DNA of 64,000 bases. Source: Agrobacterium rosae. GTDB taxonomy: Bacteria > Pseudomonadota > Alphaproteobacteria > Rhizobiales > Rhizobiaceae. The DNA lies in the NCBI RefSeq assembly GCF_002915175.1, contig NZ_NXEJ01000009.1, positions 89,962-153,961 on the forward strand, read 5' to 3'. The translations under genes were made by a program, and so were the position numbers. Of this stretch, positions 19,451 to 28,555 are shown one piece after another. The notes under the pieces are model-generated. The model did no database searches and was not told where the DNA came from. It saw only the letters and a list, made by a program, of their open reading frames with translations. Positions within the stretch are counted from its first letter, which is position 1, and every line of letters begins with the position of its first letter.

Positions 19451-21517
19451 TCAGCCAGCAACGAGGCCACGCTTTTGCAACATCGCATCGGGGCTTGGCA
19501 TCTTGCCACGAAACGCCTGATAGGTTTCTTCCGCGTCGATCGAGCCGCCGACGGCGTAGATGTTGTCCTTCAGCTTGCGGGCCATTTCCGCGTTGAACGG
19601 GTCGCCAGTTTCTTCGAAGGCTGCGAAGGCATCGGCATCGAGAACTTCCGACCACATGTAGGAATAGTAGCCCGCGGAATATCCGTCGCCGGAAAAGACG
19701 TGCTGGAAATGCGGCGTTGCATGACGCATGACGATCGACTTCGGCATGTTGAGCGATGCCAGAACTTGCGCCTGCACGGCCATCGGATCATCGACGGCAC
19801 CGCGTGTGTGGAAGGCCATATCGACCAGTGCCGACGAGGTGAATTCGACCGTGTTGAAACCTGCGTTAAAGGTTTGGGCGGCGAGAACCTTGTCCAGCAG
19901 TGCCTTTGGCATCGGAGCGCCCGTCTCATAGTGAAGAGCATATTTCTCAAGGATTTCAGGCACGGTCAGCCAATGTTCGTAAAGCTGCGAAGGCAGTTCA
20001 ACAAAATCACGGGAGACGCCTGTTCCTGATACCGATGCGTAGGTCACGTTGGATAGCATACCGTGCAGCGCATGGCCGAATTCGTGAAACAATGTGCGGG
20101 CATCGTCCAAAGAGAGCAGCGCAGGCTTGCCCTGTGATGGTTTGGCAAAATTACAGACGTTGTAGATGATCGGCAATTCACCGACCGTACCGTTCTTCAG
20201 GGGCAGCTTATGCTGAGACTGGAATGCGCTCATCCAGGCACCGGAACGTTTCGATGGCCGGGCGAAGAAATCACCGAGGAACATTGCGACAAGCTCGCCC
20301 TGTTCATTGCGAATTTCGAAGGTGCGGACATCCGGGTGGTAAGCGGTGACATCTTTAAGCTCGACGGCACGGATGCCGAAAAGCCTTTGTGCCACGTCGA
20401 AGCAGGCTTCGATGATCTTTTCCAGCTGCAAATAGGGCTTAAGCTCAGCCTCGGAAAAACTGAATTTTTTCGCCCGAAGTTTTTCGGCGTAATGACGCCA
20501 GTCCCATGGCATGACATCGTGGTTCTTGCCTTCATCGCTGATGACGGCTGCCAGTTCGGATTCTTCCTCACCGGCGCGCTCGACAGCTTTTTCCCAAACC
20601 TGGGTCAAAAGCGCGTTCACAGCATCCGGCGTTTTCGCCATGGTATTATCCAGCTTGTAAGCGGCGAAATTTGCGTAGCCGAGAAGCTTTGCCTTTTCGT
20701 CACGCAGTTCCAGCGTGCGCTTTACCGTTTCGCGATTGTCGGTCTCTCCACCGTTTTCACCACGGGAAACCCAAGCCTTGAAGGCCTGCTCACGCAGATC
20801 GCGGCGTTCGGAAAATGTCAGGAAGGGTTCGATGATCGAGCGCGACAGGGTAACGGCGAATTTGCCGTCTTCGCCATGCTCGCGCGCAGCACCCGCCATG
20901 GAATCTCTCAGGAAGTCGGGGATACCTGCGAGCTCGTCTTCCTCGGTGAGAAGCAGTTTCCAGCTTTTTTCGTCGGCGAGAACGTTTTGTCCGAATTTCG
21001 CGCCGAGCCCTGCCAGTTCCTCGTTGATCGCGGCCAGCCGCTCCTGCGCTTCTTTCGGCAGCTTGGCACCGGCACGCACAAAACCTTTCCAGTGACGTTC
21101 GAGAACGCGCAGTTCTTCACCGGTGAGGGCTAATTCGTCGCGTTTCTCCCACAACGTGTCGATGCGCTTGAACAGCGCTTCGTTCATGCCGATTTTCGAA
21201 TAATGGCGTGACATTTTTGGGGCGATATCGCGCTCCAGCGCCTGAATGTCGGGGTTGGTGTGAGCGCCAGCCTTGTTCCAGAACAGCGCAGACACACGTG
21301 ACAGTGCATCTCCGGCGACTTCGAGAGCGACAATGGTATTGGCAAAACTCGGTGCCTCGGCATTATCGGCAATCGTGTCGATTTCCGCATCGTGGGCTGC
21401 CAGCGCGGTTTCGAAGGCACCGGCAAAATCCTCGTCCCTGACAGCATTGAACCGGGGAAGGCCGTTCGTCCCGTTCCAGTCCGTGATGGCGGAATATTGG
21501 GCTGTGGTCGATGTCAT
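19451..21517 (-). CDS. dcp: M3-family zinc peptidase (peptidyl-dipeptidase Dcp-like)
   Basis: The enzyme hydrolyses short peptides in the cytoplasm, Dcp releasing C-terminal dipeptides. The 688-residue protein has the zinc site HEFGHALHG (about residues 478-486) inside FHEFGHALHGM, and the family's C-terminal end YQAFRGKMPSPDAMLQKRGL. Length and this tail fit Dcp/oligopeptidase A (near 680 residues). I chose ATG 21517 preceded by gaggacg; a reading from 21580 adds a histidine-rich leader with no support. Dcp versus OpdA cannot be separated with confidence. Confidence 0.88.
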   Translation of the reverse strand: MTSTTAQYSAITDWNGTNGLPRFNAVRDEDFAGAFETALAAHDAEIDTIADNAEAPSFANTIVALEVAGDALSRVSALFWNKAGAHTNPDIQALERDIAPKMSRHYSKIGMNEALFKRIDTLWEKRDELALTGEELRVLERHWKGFVRAGAKLPKEAQERLAAINEELAGLGAKFGQNVLADEKSWKLLLTEEDELAGIPDFLRDSMAGAAREHGEDGKFAVTLSRSIIEPFLTFSERRDLREQAFKAWVSRGENGGETDNRETVKRTLELRDEKAKLLGYANFAAYKLDNTMAKTPDAVNALLTQVWEKAVERAGEEESELAAVISDEGKNHDVMPWDWRHYAEKLRAKKFSFSEAELKPYLQLEKIIEACFDVAQRLFGIRAVELKDVTAYHPDVRTFEIRNEQGELVAMFLGDFFARPSKRSGAWMSAFQSQHKLPLKNGTVGELPIIYNVCNFAKPSQGKPALLSLDDARTLFHEFGHALHGMLSNVTYASVSGTGVSRDFVELPSQLYEHWLTVPEILEKYALHYETGAPMPKALLDKVLAAQTFNAGFNTVEFTSSALVDMAFHTRGAVDDPMAVQAQVLASLNMPKSIVMRHATPHFQHVFSGDGYSAGYYSYMWSEVLDADAFAAFEETGDPFNAEMARKLKDNIYAVGGSIDAEETYQAFRGKMPSPDAMLQKRGLVAG

Positions 21518-21675
21518 CGGTTCGTCCTCATGCAGATGCTGGTCATGCGCCATATGGGCATGGCTGCGGCTTCGTTTCAATATCTTGGGATCAACAACAT
21601 GCGTAGCCCTCGCGCTGTCCCTTGCCAGACGGCCGCATAGTTTTTAGTAAGGAACGCTTATGAAACAGGTGATGC

Positions 21676-22146
21676 ATGGCCACTTCGACTGAAAAAGAAT
21701 CGCTGGCATTCCTGCTCAACAGCAGTGTCCGGTTTTTGAACAGCGCTTTCGAGCGTCGCATCAGCGACGCGGGACTTGGATTGACACCGGGTGAGGCGCG
21801 AGCGCTTTTGACCGTTGCTGCCATCGATGGCAGCAAGCAGGCCGATATCGCCACGCGCATCGGGCTCGAGCCGATGACGGTGTGCACCTATCTCGACAGG
21901 CTGGAATCGCTCGATCTTGTCGAAAGACGCCCGAACCCGGATGACCGTCGTTCCAAGTGCATCTACCTGACGCAAACGTCCTCTGATCTGCTGCTTGCTG
22001 TTCGTGAAGAGGTCGGCCTTTTGATAGATCAGGCGGCCAGCGGTTTTGAAGAGGGTGATTTTGAGAAATTTCACGCGCTTCTGTCGATTATGCAGAAAAA
22101 TCTGCAAACCGCAGTCAGCGACAAAAACCAGCCGAACCCTTTATGA
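21676..22146 (+). CDS. MarR-family transcriptional regulator
   Basis: The 156-residue protein has the MarR winged-helix layout: GLGLTPGEARALLTVAAIDGSKQADIA for the helices and recognition helix, and LVERRPNPDDRRSKCIYLT as the wing with its usual DDRR. MarR proteins normally repress a neighbouring transporter gene and let go when they bind a small ligand. It overlaps the following efflux gene by ATGA at 22143, so both form one operon; it probably represses its own operon. The operator cannot be pointed to with confidence. Confidence 0.9.
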   Translation: MATSTEKESLAFLLNSSVRFLNSAFERRISDAGLGLTPGEARALLTVAAIDGSKQADIATRIGLEPMTVCTYLDRLESLDLVERRPNPDDRRSKCIYLTQTSSDLLLAVREEVGLLIDQAASGFEEGDFEKFHALLSIMQKNLQTAVSDKNQPNPL

Positions 22147-23342
22147 ACCTCACCACTCCCGCCATGACGGTTCGCCGCACCGCAATTCTCGGTGCCATGC
22201 TCACCGCACTTGGCCCTGTTTCGATGGCGATTTACACGCCTGCCATGCCTGAACTCGTGAGAGCGTTTGCGACGACGGAATCGGCCATCAAGATGAGCCT
22301 GACGCTCTATTTCGGTGGCTTCGCTGTGGCGCAGCTCGTGTCCGGTGCGATGTCGGATGCGTTTGGCCGTCGCAAGGCAACAATTCTGTTTCTCCTGATT
22401 TACCTTTTGGGCGGAGCGCTGGCAGCTTTCGCGCCCAATGTCGACACTCTGCTCGCCGCACGTCTCATTCAGGGGATAGGGGCGTCGGTCGGCGTGACCG
22501 TTGCCCGGGCCGTGGTGCGAGATCAGTATAGCGGGCCACAGGCGACCGGCATTCTCAACCTCATCGGCATCATGCTGGCGGTGGGTCCGGCGGCCGGGCC
22601 GACGATTGGGGGCTTGTCGTTGCTGGCCTTCGGCTGGCAGTCGGTTTTCGTCCTGATGCTCGCTTTCGGGTTGATATCGATTACCACCATTGTTTTTTGT
22701 CTTCGCGAAACGACGGTACCGGACCCGGGCCGTCTTCGTCCGTCCCGCCTTCTCAGTGCCTATGGCGAGCTTCTGGCATCGCCACGGTTTTTGCTGTCCG
22801 CGCTGGTATTAGGCGGGTCGGTCGGCGCACTTTACGCCCAATCGACCATGCTGCCGTTCGTCCTCATCAACGAAGTCGAGCTTTCTCCGACAGAATTCGG
22901 TGTGGGGATGTTGATGCAATCGGGATCGTACTTCTTCGGCTCGATTGCCTTGCGCCTCCTTGCGAAGAAAATCGGAGACCGGCGCGCGTCGGTGATCGGT
23001 GTTTCCCTGTCGGCTCTGGGCGGCCTGCTGATTTTTCTGTCGGTCCATCTCGTCACGCCCTCCTTCCTGTCCATCATGACCCCGGTGGCCGTGGCAACAT
23101 TCGGGCTTGCGCTTTTGACCCCCTACATCATCACCGCCGGAATGACGCAGTTTCCCCACATTGCAGGATCTGCATCAGCCATGATGGGCTTTATCCAGAT
23201 GAGCGCGGGATTTGCAGCGGGTATCGCAGCCTCGCTGCTCGGGTCACCCTTGGTGGGCTTCGGTACCATCATTCCGTTGATGGAACTGAGTGCGGCTGCA
23301 AGCTATATCGGTTTCGTCATCATATCGCGCAGGCAGACATGA
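22143..23342 (+). CDS. Bcr/CflA-type MFS drug efflux transporter
   Basis: The 399-residue protein has about twelve membrane-spanning segments and the first-loop motif GAMSDAFGRRKATILFLLIY (motif A of the major facilitator family). PVSMAIYTPAMPELVRAFATTESAIKMSLTLYF at the start is typical of Bcr/CflA members, which export bicyclomycin-like drugs, chloramphenicol or sulfonamides by proton exchange. It is co-translated with the MarR gene. The real substrate is unknown. Confidence 0.88.
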   Translation: MNLTTPAMTVRRTAILGAMLTALGPVSMAIYTPAMPELVRAFATTESAIKMSLTLYFGGFAVAQLVSGAMSDAFGRRKATILFLLIYLLGGALAAFAPNVDTLLAARLIQGIGASVGVTVARAVVRDQYSGPQATGILNLIGIMLAVGPAAGPTIGGLSLLAFGWQSVFVLMLAFGLISITTIVFCLRETTVPDPGRLRPSRLLSAYGELLASPRFLLSALVLGGSVGALYAQSTMLPFVLINEVELSPTEFGVGMLMQSGSYFFGSIALRLLAKKIGDRRASVIGVSLSALGGLLIFLSVHLVTPSFLSIMTPVAVATFGLALLTPYIITAGMTQFPHIAGSASAMMGFIQMSAGFAAGIAASLLGSPLVGFGTIIPLMELSAAASYIGFVIISRRQT

Positions 23343-23343
23343 A

Positions 23344-23367
23344 AAAGCCCCGGAGAACCGGGGCTTT
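23344..23367 (-). terminator. Terminator of argG (shared intergenic hairpin)
   Basis: aaagccccgg and ccggggcttt pair across gaga. On the minus strand the stem is followed by more T, so it ends argG. It starts two bases after the stop of the convergent MFS gene and may slow that transcript as well. Confidence 0.8.
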
Positions 23368-23391
23368 CAACGTCATCTCTGTAATAGAGGC

Positions 23392-24615
23392 TTACTTGCT
23401 GAGATTGCGCTTGGCCAACGTGCGAAGACGCAGCGCGTTGAGCTTGATGAAGCCTGCCGCATCCTTCTGGTCGTATGCACCCTGGTCGTCCTCGAAGGTA
23501 ACCAGCTTGTCGGAGTAGAGCGACTTGTCGCTCTCGCGGCCGGTGACCATGACATTGCCCTTGTAGAGCTTCAGCGTTACCTCACCGTCGACATGTTCCT
23601 GGCTCTTGTCGATCAGAGCCTGCAACATTTCGCGCTCTGGCGAGAACCAGAAGCCGTAATAGATGAGCTCCGCATAACGCGGCATGATCTCATCCTTGAG
23701 GTGGGCGGCACCGCGGTCAAGCGTGATGGATTCGATGGCGCGGTGAGCGGTGAGCAGGATCGTGCCGCCGGGTGTTTCGTAAACGCCGCGCGATTTCATG
23801 CCGACATAACGGTTCTCGACCAGATCAAGACGGCCGATGCCGTTGTCGCGACCGTAATCGTTGAGTGCTGCCAGAAGCGTTGCCGGCGACATTTCAACGC
23901 CGTTGATGGAGACGGCATCACCCTTGCGGAAACCGACCTTGATGACGGTTGCCTTGTCGGGCGCTGCTTCCGGGGAAATGGTGCGCATATGCACGTATTC
24001 TGGAGCCTCGACTGCGGGGTCTTCCAGAACCTTGCCTTCAGACGACGAGTGCAGAAGGTTGGCATCGACGGAAAACGGAGCCTCGCCCTTCTTGTCCTTG
24101 GCAACCGGAATCTGGTGCTGTTCAGCGAAGTTGAGAAGATCGGTACGGCTCTTGAATTCCCAGTCACGCCATGGGGCGATGATCTTGATATCCGGGTTCA
24201 GCGCATAGGCCGAAAGCTCGAAACGAACCTGGTCGTTGCCTTTGCCGGTCGCACCGTGTGCGATGGCATCGGCGCCAGTCTTCTTGGCGATGTCGATAAG
24301 GTGCTTGGAAATCAGCGGGCGGGCAATCGAAGTGCCGAGCAGGTAGACGCCTTCATAAACAGCGTTGGCGCGGAACATCGGGAAGACGAAATCGCGCACG
24401 AATTCTTCGCGCACATCCTCAACGAAGATTTCCTTGATGCCCATCATCTCGGCCTTTTTACGGGCCGGTGCCAGCTCTTCGCCCTGGCCGAGGTCTGCGG
24501 TGAAAGTCACCACTTCGGCGTTCAGTTCGGTCTGGAGCCATTTGAGAATAATGGAGGTATCAAGTCCGCCGGAATAGGCGAGAACGACTTTCTTTACGTC
24601 TTTTGGAAGGGCCAT
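23392..24615 (-). CDS. argG: Argininosuccinate synthase ArgG
   Basis: ArgG joins citrulline and aspartate with ATP to make argininosuccinate, the next to last step of arginine synthesis. The 407-residue protein begins [21 protein letters not shown], with the PP-loop motif AYSGGLDTS at residues about 14-22, and contains [15 protein letters not shown] and YSRDKNLLH-like segments replaced here by [17 protein letters not shown] 24615 is chosen over the longer frame to 24645 because the family starts there. It is a single gene. Confidence 0.95.
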   Translation of the reverse strand: MALPKDVKKVVLAYSGGLDTSIILKWLQTELNAEVVTFTADLGQGEELAPARKKAEMMGIKEIFVEDVREEFVRDFVFPMFRANAVYEGVYLLGTSIARPLISKHLIDIAKKTGADAIAHGATGKGNDQVRFELSAYALNPDIKIIAPWRDWEFKSRTDLLNFAEQHQIPVAKDKKGEAPFSVDANLLHSSSEGKVLEDPAVEAPEYVHMRTISPEAAPDKATVIKVGFRKGDAVSINGVEMSPATLLAALNDYGRDNGIGRLDLVENRYVGMKSRGVYETPGGTILLTAHRAIESITLDRGAAHLKDEIMPRYAELIYYGFWFSPEREMLQALIDKSQEHVDGEVTLKLYKGNVMVTGRESDKSLYSDKLVTFEDDQGAYDQKDAAGFIKLNALRLRTLAKRNLSK

Positions 24616-24859
24616 CAATGAAATCCATTTGCGTGTCGGCGACATCAGGATATCGCCATTTTCCTTGGGATTTCGGCACTTTTAGCGAGTTTATCGGCGG
24701 GTGCAACAAAAATGCAAAACGGCGTGCGGTTGGAACGCTTTCATCTTCATGTGACTTAGAGGGCCGATAAGACTAGACTGCACATCGCGTCAGTAGAGCG
24801 CATGGTTCCATGGAACGTCGCTGCCGGAGATTTGAAGCGGTAGCGAAAAGGAGAAACCA

Positions 24860-25714
24860 ATGACGATCCTTCACAACGCATTCGCACAAGATAATGTCGC
24901 CGTCGTCACCGGCGCTGCATCCGGTATCGGCCTTGCCGCCGCCCGCAAATTCGCCAGTTTCGGCATGAGCGTCGTGCTTGTTGACCTCGACGGAGAGAAG
25001 CTTGCCGCTGCACAAAGCGAGATCGCCATGCTTGCCGAAAACGGCAACGAGCAAATTGTCTCCATTCCAACAGATGTCTCCAAACTCGATGAGCTGGAAG
25101 CACTCGAGCGCGCTGTCATCCAGCGTTTCGGGCGCGTTCATGTGCTGATGAACAATGCAGGCGTGCAGCCCGGTAGCGCCATCTTTGGCCCGCAGGCAAA
25201 CTGGGACAAGATTTTCGGTGTCAATCTGATGGGCGTGGTCAACGGAAGCCGTGTGTTCGGTTCCGGTATGCTGGCCCATGGTGAGCCCGGCCTCATCATC
25301 AACACCGGCTCCAAGCAGGGCATCACCACGCCACCGGGTGATCCGGCTTACAACGTGTCCAAGGCAGGCGTAAAGGCCTTCACAGAGGCCTTGGAGTATG
25401 AATTGAGAAACGCACCGAACGGCAATGTTTCGGCACATCTTCTCATCCCCGGCTTTGTCTTCACCGGCCTTACCGCCAATGGCCGGACGGAAAAGCCGTC
25501 GGGCGCTTGGACAGGTGAACAGACGGTCGATTTCATGATCGATAGCATCGGCAATGGTGATTTCTATATTCTGTGCCCGGATGGCGAGGTGGATCGCAAG
25601 ACTGACGAAAAACGCATCCTTTGGGCGGCAAACGATCTGGTGGAAAATCGCCCGCCTCTATCGCGCTGGCACGAAGATTACAGCGATGATTTCAAGTCCT
25701 ATCTGAAAAGCTGA
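24860..25714 (+). CDS. SDR-family NAD(P)-dependent oxidoreductase
   Basis: The 284-residue protein is a classical short-chain dehydrogenase: TGAASGIGLAAARKFASF is the TGxxxGIG cofactor site near residue 17, MNNAGVQPG carries the NNAG motif, and PAYNVSKAGVKAF gives the catalytic Tyr-x-x-x-Lys. Asp in VLVDLDGEK after strand 2 suggests NAD(H) preference. ATG 24860 follows aaaggagaaacc, a strong ribosome-binding site. The substrate is not evident; it has no operon partner. Confidence 0.87.
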   Translation: MTILHNAFAQDNVAVVTGAASGIGLAAARKFASFGMSVVLVDLDGEKLAAAQSEIAMLAENGNEQIVSIPTDVSKLDELEALERAVIQRFGRVHVLMNNAGVQPGSAIFGPQANWDKIFGVNLMGVVNGSRVFGSGMLAHGEPGLIINTGSKQGITTPPGDPAYNVSKAGVKAFTEALEYELRNAPNGNVSAHLLIPGFVFTGLTANGRTEKPSGAWTGEQTVDFMIDSIGNGDFYILCPDGEVDRKTDEKRILWAANDLVENRPPLSRWHEDYSDDFKSYLKS

Positions 25715-25818
25715 TCTGCCTGCCGCGCCTTCTGGTGCGGTCTCATTTTGTCCGGCTTGGCAGGCTCTGGAAACGGCGTTATGAACATGCATCAAACCCT
25801 TGAAAGTGTGGTGCCGCC

Positions 25819-26466
25819 GTGGATTTCATACCGAGCCTGCCGACCATGATTGCCTTCACCGTCGCCATTCTGCTTCTGGCGGTGACGCCGGGTCCTGATA
25901 TGACCCTGTGGATCAGTCGATCCCTACGTGAAGGACGGGCATCCGGCTTTATGACGCTGGTGGGCACCAATTTGGGCATTACAGTGCATACGATGCTTGT
26001 TGCCTTTGGCGTGGCGGCGCTTATCGTTGCCTCGCCTACCGCCTTTCTGGTGTTGAAAACGGGTGGTGCCGCCTATCTCGTCTGGCTGGCCATTCAGGCC
26101 ATCCGCAAGGGATCGAATTTCGTCATGGAGCGGCCGAAGGAGCAGAAGGCGCAGGCCTCGCTGACCTCCGCATTGCTCAACGGCATCTGGGTCAATCTGC
26201 TGAACCCGAAAGTCATCATTTTCTTCATGACGTTCCTGCCGCAATTCGTCAGCGCTTCTGACCCGCATGTGACGGGCAAACTGATTTTCCTGGGCCTCTG
26301 GTCGATCGTCGTCGCCTTGCCGATTGGCATCGGCATCGTCGTGGCTGCCGACCGCCTGTCGGGATGGCTGCAAAGCAACGCCAAAGTTCTGCGCGGTCTC
26401 GATTATACGATTGCGGGCGTCTTCTCGGTTTTTGCCGCAAAGATTTTTTTCACGCAGGCCCAGTAA
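25819..26466 (+). CDS. LysE/RhtB-family amino-acid exporter
   Basis: The 215-residue inner-membrane protein has five to six hydrophobic segments and the family motif LLLAVTPGPDMTLWISRSLREGRASGF near the start, then NPKVIIFFMTFLPQFV in the middle. Members export amino acids such as lysine, homoserine or threonine. I take the GTG 25819 because MDFIPSLPTMIAFTVAILLLAVTPGPD gives the usual distance to the TPGPD motif. An in-frame ATG at 25846 would cut into the first membrane helix. The substrate is unknown. Confidence 0.86.
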   Translation: MDFIPSLPTMIAFTVAILLLAVTPGPDMTLWISRSLREGRASGFMTLVGTNLGITVHTMLVAFGVAALIVASPTAFLVLKTGGAAYLVWLAIQAIRKGSNFVMERPKEQKAQASLTSALLNGIWVNLLNPKVIIFFMTFLPQFVSASDPHVTGKLIFLGLWSIVVALPIGIGIVVAADRLSGWLQSNAKVLRGLDYTIAGVFSVFAAKIFFTQAQ

Positions 26467-26565
26467 TCTTTCGTCGAAACCATTGGAAAGCGGTGCTTGC
26501 ATTTTAGGCAACACCCTGCCAGCTTGCGAGCCATTCGGGAACTGGCCTTCTGGCGGGATGGAGCG

Positions 26566-27105
26566 ATGCGGCAAGACGACCTGAGCACGCTGATCGGCCT
26601 TGTCGCCTTGGCAGACCGCAGTGCATTCGCTGCGCTTTACAAGTGGACGAGCCCGAAACTTTTTTCCATCTGTCTTCGTATACTCAAAGACCGGACTGAC
26701 GCGGACGAAGCGTTGCAGGAGGTCTATGTGAAGATATGGCAGCGTGCACGGCTGTTTTCCGCCACCTCCGGCACCGCCGACGTGTGGCTGGCAGCCATTG
26801 CCCGCAATCAGGCGATAGACATCATCCGTGCGCGCAAGCCTATTGCCAGCGAGCTGGACGACGTTCCTGATCTGGTCGACACAGGACCGGATCCGGAGCA
26901 GGCAATGCTGCGAAAGGATGAAGGACGCAGCATAGATTTATGCCTGGGCGAGCTGGAGGAAGGCAGGGCGAACGCTGTCCGGCAAGCCTATGTGGAGGGA
27001 ATGAGCTATCAGGAACTGGCGCAGCTTCATGCCGTGCCGTTGAATACGATGCGAACGTGGTTGAGGCGCAGTATCATCAAGCTGAAAGAGTGCATGGAGC
27101 GATGA
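26566..27105 (+). CDS. ECF RNA polymerase sigma factor
   Basis: The 179-residue protein has region 2 (RSAFAALYKWTSPKLF, RILKDRTDADEALQEVYVKIWQ, then an aromatic-poor 2.4 segment) and region 4 (NAVRQAYVEGMSYQELAQLH, VPLNTMRTWLRRSIIKLKECM) without a region 3, as in ECF sigma factors of the SigK/RskA type. Start chosen at ATG 26566 (MRQDDLSTLIGLVA); the longer frame to 26497 adds unrelated residues. The stop overlaps the next gene by ATGA. The partner anti-sigma factor and a fasciclin protein follow, a layout known from other proteobacteria. Confidence 0.92.
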   Translation: MRQDDLSTLIGLVALADRSAFAALYKWTSPKLFSICLRILKDRTDADEALQEVYVKIWQRARLFSATSGTADVWLAAIARNQAIDIIRARKPIASELDDVPDLVDTGPDPEQAMLRKDEGRSIDLCLGELEEGRANAVRQAYVEGMSYQELAQLHAVPLNTMRTWLRRSIIKLKECMER

Positions 27106-27818
27106 CGAAACCTGACGACAGCGATATTCCAAGGGACGACGTGATCGCCGCCGAATATGTGCTTGGCGTGTTGTCTGCGGACGACCGCCGGCAGGTGGAA
27201 AAGCGTATGCGTTCCGAGGACGCATTTGCGCAAAACATTCGCCATTGGGAAGTGCATTTTGCTGGTCTCAACGAAGAGTACAAGCCGGTTCCGCCCAATT
27301 CAGCCACCTACCCGGCGATAGAAAACCGTCTGTTTGCCTCCGAGGCCAAGGCAGGCCTCCTGCCATCCCTATGGGGTTCGCTCGCCTTCTGGCGTGGCTT
27401 CAGTGCCCTGGCGACAACATGCGCGGCCATTGCAGCCATCTCCTTCGTGGTGCAGCCCCAGCCCCAGCCAAAGTCGCTTCAGATGTCCTATATGGCGGAA
27501 CTGTCCTCCCCGGACGATCCCATGGCCTTGATGGTGTCCTATGACGCGTCTTCAGGTCGAATGGCACTGACGCCGATGGCAGCGGGTGACAAGGCACAGA
27601 AATCGCTGGAGCTTTGGTTGGTCAAGGCCGATGGCGTGCCCATCTCGCTCGGCCTTGTCGATCCGCAGAAAAACGCCGAAATGACCATTCCGCTCGACAT
27701 GCGTGAGCAGCTTCACGACGGCATTACGCTTGCTGTCAGCTTGGAGCCCTATGGTGGATCGCCCACGGGCAAGCCGACCGGGCCGGTCATCGCCAGCGGA
27801 ACGACACGGCAGCTTTAA
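27102..27818 (+). CDS. RskA-type anti-sigma factor
   Basis: This 238-residue single-pass membrane protein has an N-terminal cytoplasmic zinc-less anti-sigma domain (DDVIAAEYVLGVLSADDRRQVEKRM), one hydrophobic span near residues 100-120 (GFSALATTCAAIAAISFVV) and a periplasmic RskA domain with LSLELWLVKADGVPISLGLV-like sequence. It should hold the ECF factor at the membrane until a periplasmic signal releases it. It starts inside the sigma gene stop (27102-27105), so the two are made together. The signal is unknown. Confidence 0.88.
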   Translation: MTKPDDSDIPRDDVIAAEYVLGVLSADDRRQVEKRMRSEDAFAQNIRHWEVHFAGLNEEYKPVPPNSATYPAIENRLFASEAKAGLLPSLWGSLAFWRGFSALATTCAAIAAISFVVQPQPQPKSLQMSYMAELSSPDDPMALMVSYDASSGRMALTPMAAGDKAQKSLELWLVKADGVPISLGLVDPQKNAEMTIPLDMREQLHDGITLAVSLEPYGGSPTGKPTGPVIASGTTRQL

Positions 27819-27836
27819 AAAATAATTTACTACTGC

Positions 27837-27863
27837 TGAAACTTTGCCTGAACACGGCCCGTA
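27837..27863 (+). promoter_or_regulatory. Candidate ECF-type promoter of the fasciclin gene
   Basis: TGAAAC (27837-27842) and CGTA (27860-27863) are separated by 17 bases, 72 bases before the fasciclin start. The -35 AAC core and CGT at -10 are what ECF sigma factors of this group usually read. I infer that the adjacent sigma factor drives this gene. It rests on one site only; I found no clearly matching site before the sigma gene. Confidence 0.4.
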
Positions 27864-27934
27864 CCTTCTCATGTACCGGATACGTCACCTGCAACAACGC
27901 AGGGACGATTGGCGGGACCAGAGGAGAAAACGCC

Positions 27935-28492
27935 ATGATGAAGTCCAGCCTGCGCATGATCGCGCTTGCCGCAGCCCTTTCGACCGTCGCATTTGCGGCT
28001 CAAGCCAAGAACCCTATGGTTGGCGGTGCCGCGATGTACGAAAACAAGAACATCGTTGAAAATGCGATGAATTCGAAGGATCACACCACGCTTGTCGCCG
28101 CCGTCAAGGCCGCCGGTCTGGTGGAAACGTTGCAGGGCAAAGGCCCCTTCACGGTTTTCGCACCTACAAACGAAGCCTTCGCAGCGCTGCCAAAAGGAAC
28201 TGTCGAAACGCTTCTGAAGCCTGAAAACAAGGCGAAGCTGACGAAAATCCTGACCTGCCACGTTGTTGCAGCCGATGCCCTGTCTACAGCCATCGAAAAG
28301 ATGATCAAGGACGATGGCGGCACCCATGACGTGAAGACGGTTGGTGGCTGTGTGCTGAAAGCCAAATATGACATGAAAAAAATCACGCTGACCGATGAGA
28401 ACGGCAACGTGGCGCATGTCACCATTGCTGACGTCAAGCAGTCGAACGGCGTCATTCACGTCATCGACAAGGTCTTGCTGCCGAAAATGTAA
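27935..28492 (+). CDS. Secreted fasciclin-domain protein
   Basis: The 185-residue precursor has a signal peptide (residues 1-23 ending AAQAKN) and a single fasciclin (FAS1) domain: ENAMNSKDHTTLVAAVKAAGLVETL, the H1 motif GPFTVFAPTNEAFAAL and the H2 motif NGVIHVIDKVLLP. FAS1 domains mediate adhesion and, in bacteria, are often controlled by ECF/RskA pairs such as the one just upstream. ATG 27935 follows gaggagaaaacgcc. A strong terminator follows the stop. Confidence 0.92.
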   Translation: MMKSSLRMIALAAALSTVAFAAQAKNPMVGGAAMYENKNIVENAMNSKDHTTLVAAVKAAGLVETLQGKGPFTVFAPTNEAFAALPKGTVETLLKPENKAKLTKILTCHVVAADALSTAIEKMIKDDGGTHDVKTVGGCVLKAKYDMKKITLTDENGNVAHVTIADVKQSNGVIHVIDKVLLPKM

Positions 28493-28509
28493 ATCGTTTC
28501 GGTGCAACG

Positions 28510-28550
28510 AAACGCCGTGCGCTTCCCCAGGCGCACGGCGTTTTTCTTTT
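28510..28550 (+). terminator. Terminator of the fasciclin gene
   Basis: aaacgccgtgcgc pairs with gcgcacggcgttt across ttccccag, followed by tttttctttttt. It lies 17 bases past the fasciclin stop. Confidence 0.85.
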
Positions 28551-28555
28551 TTATT

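Noticed and set aside
23344..23367. Attenuator of the MFS gene
   Set aside because: The hairpin lies after the MFS stop and the T run is on the argG side, so it is better explained as the argG terminator.
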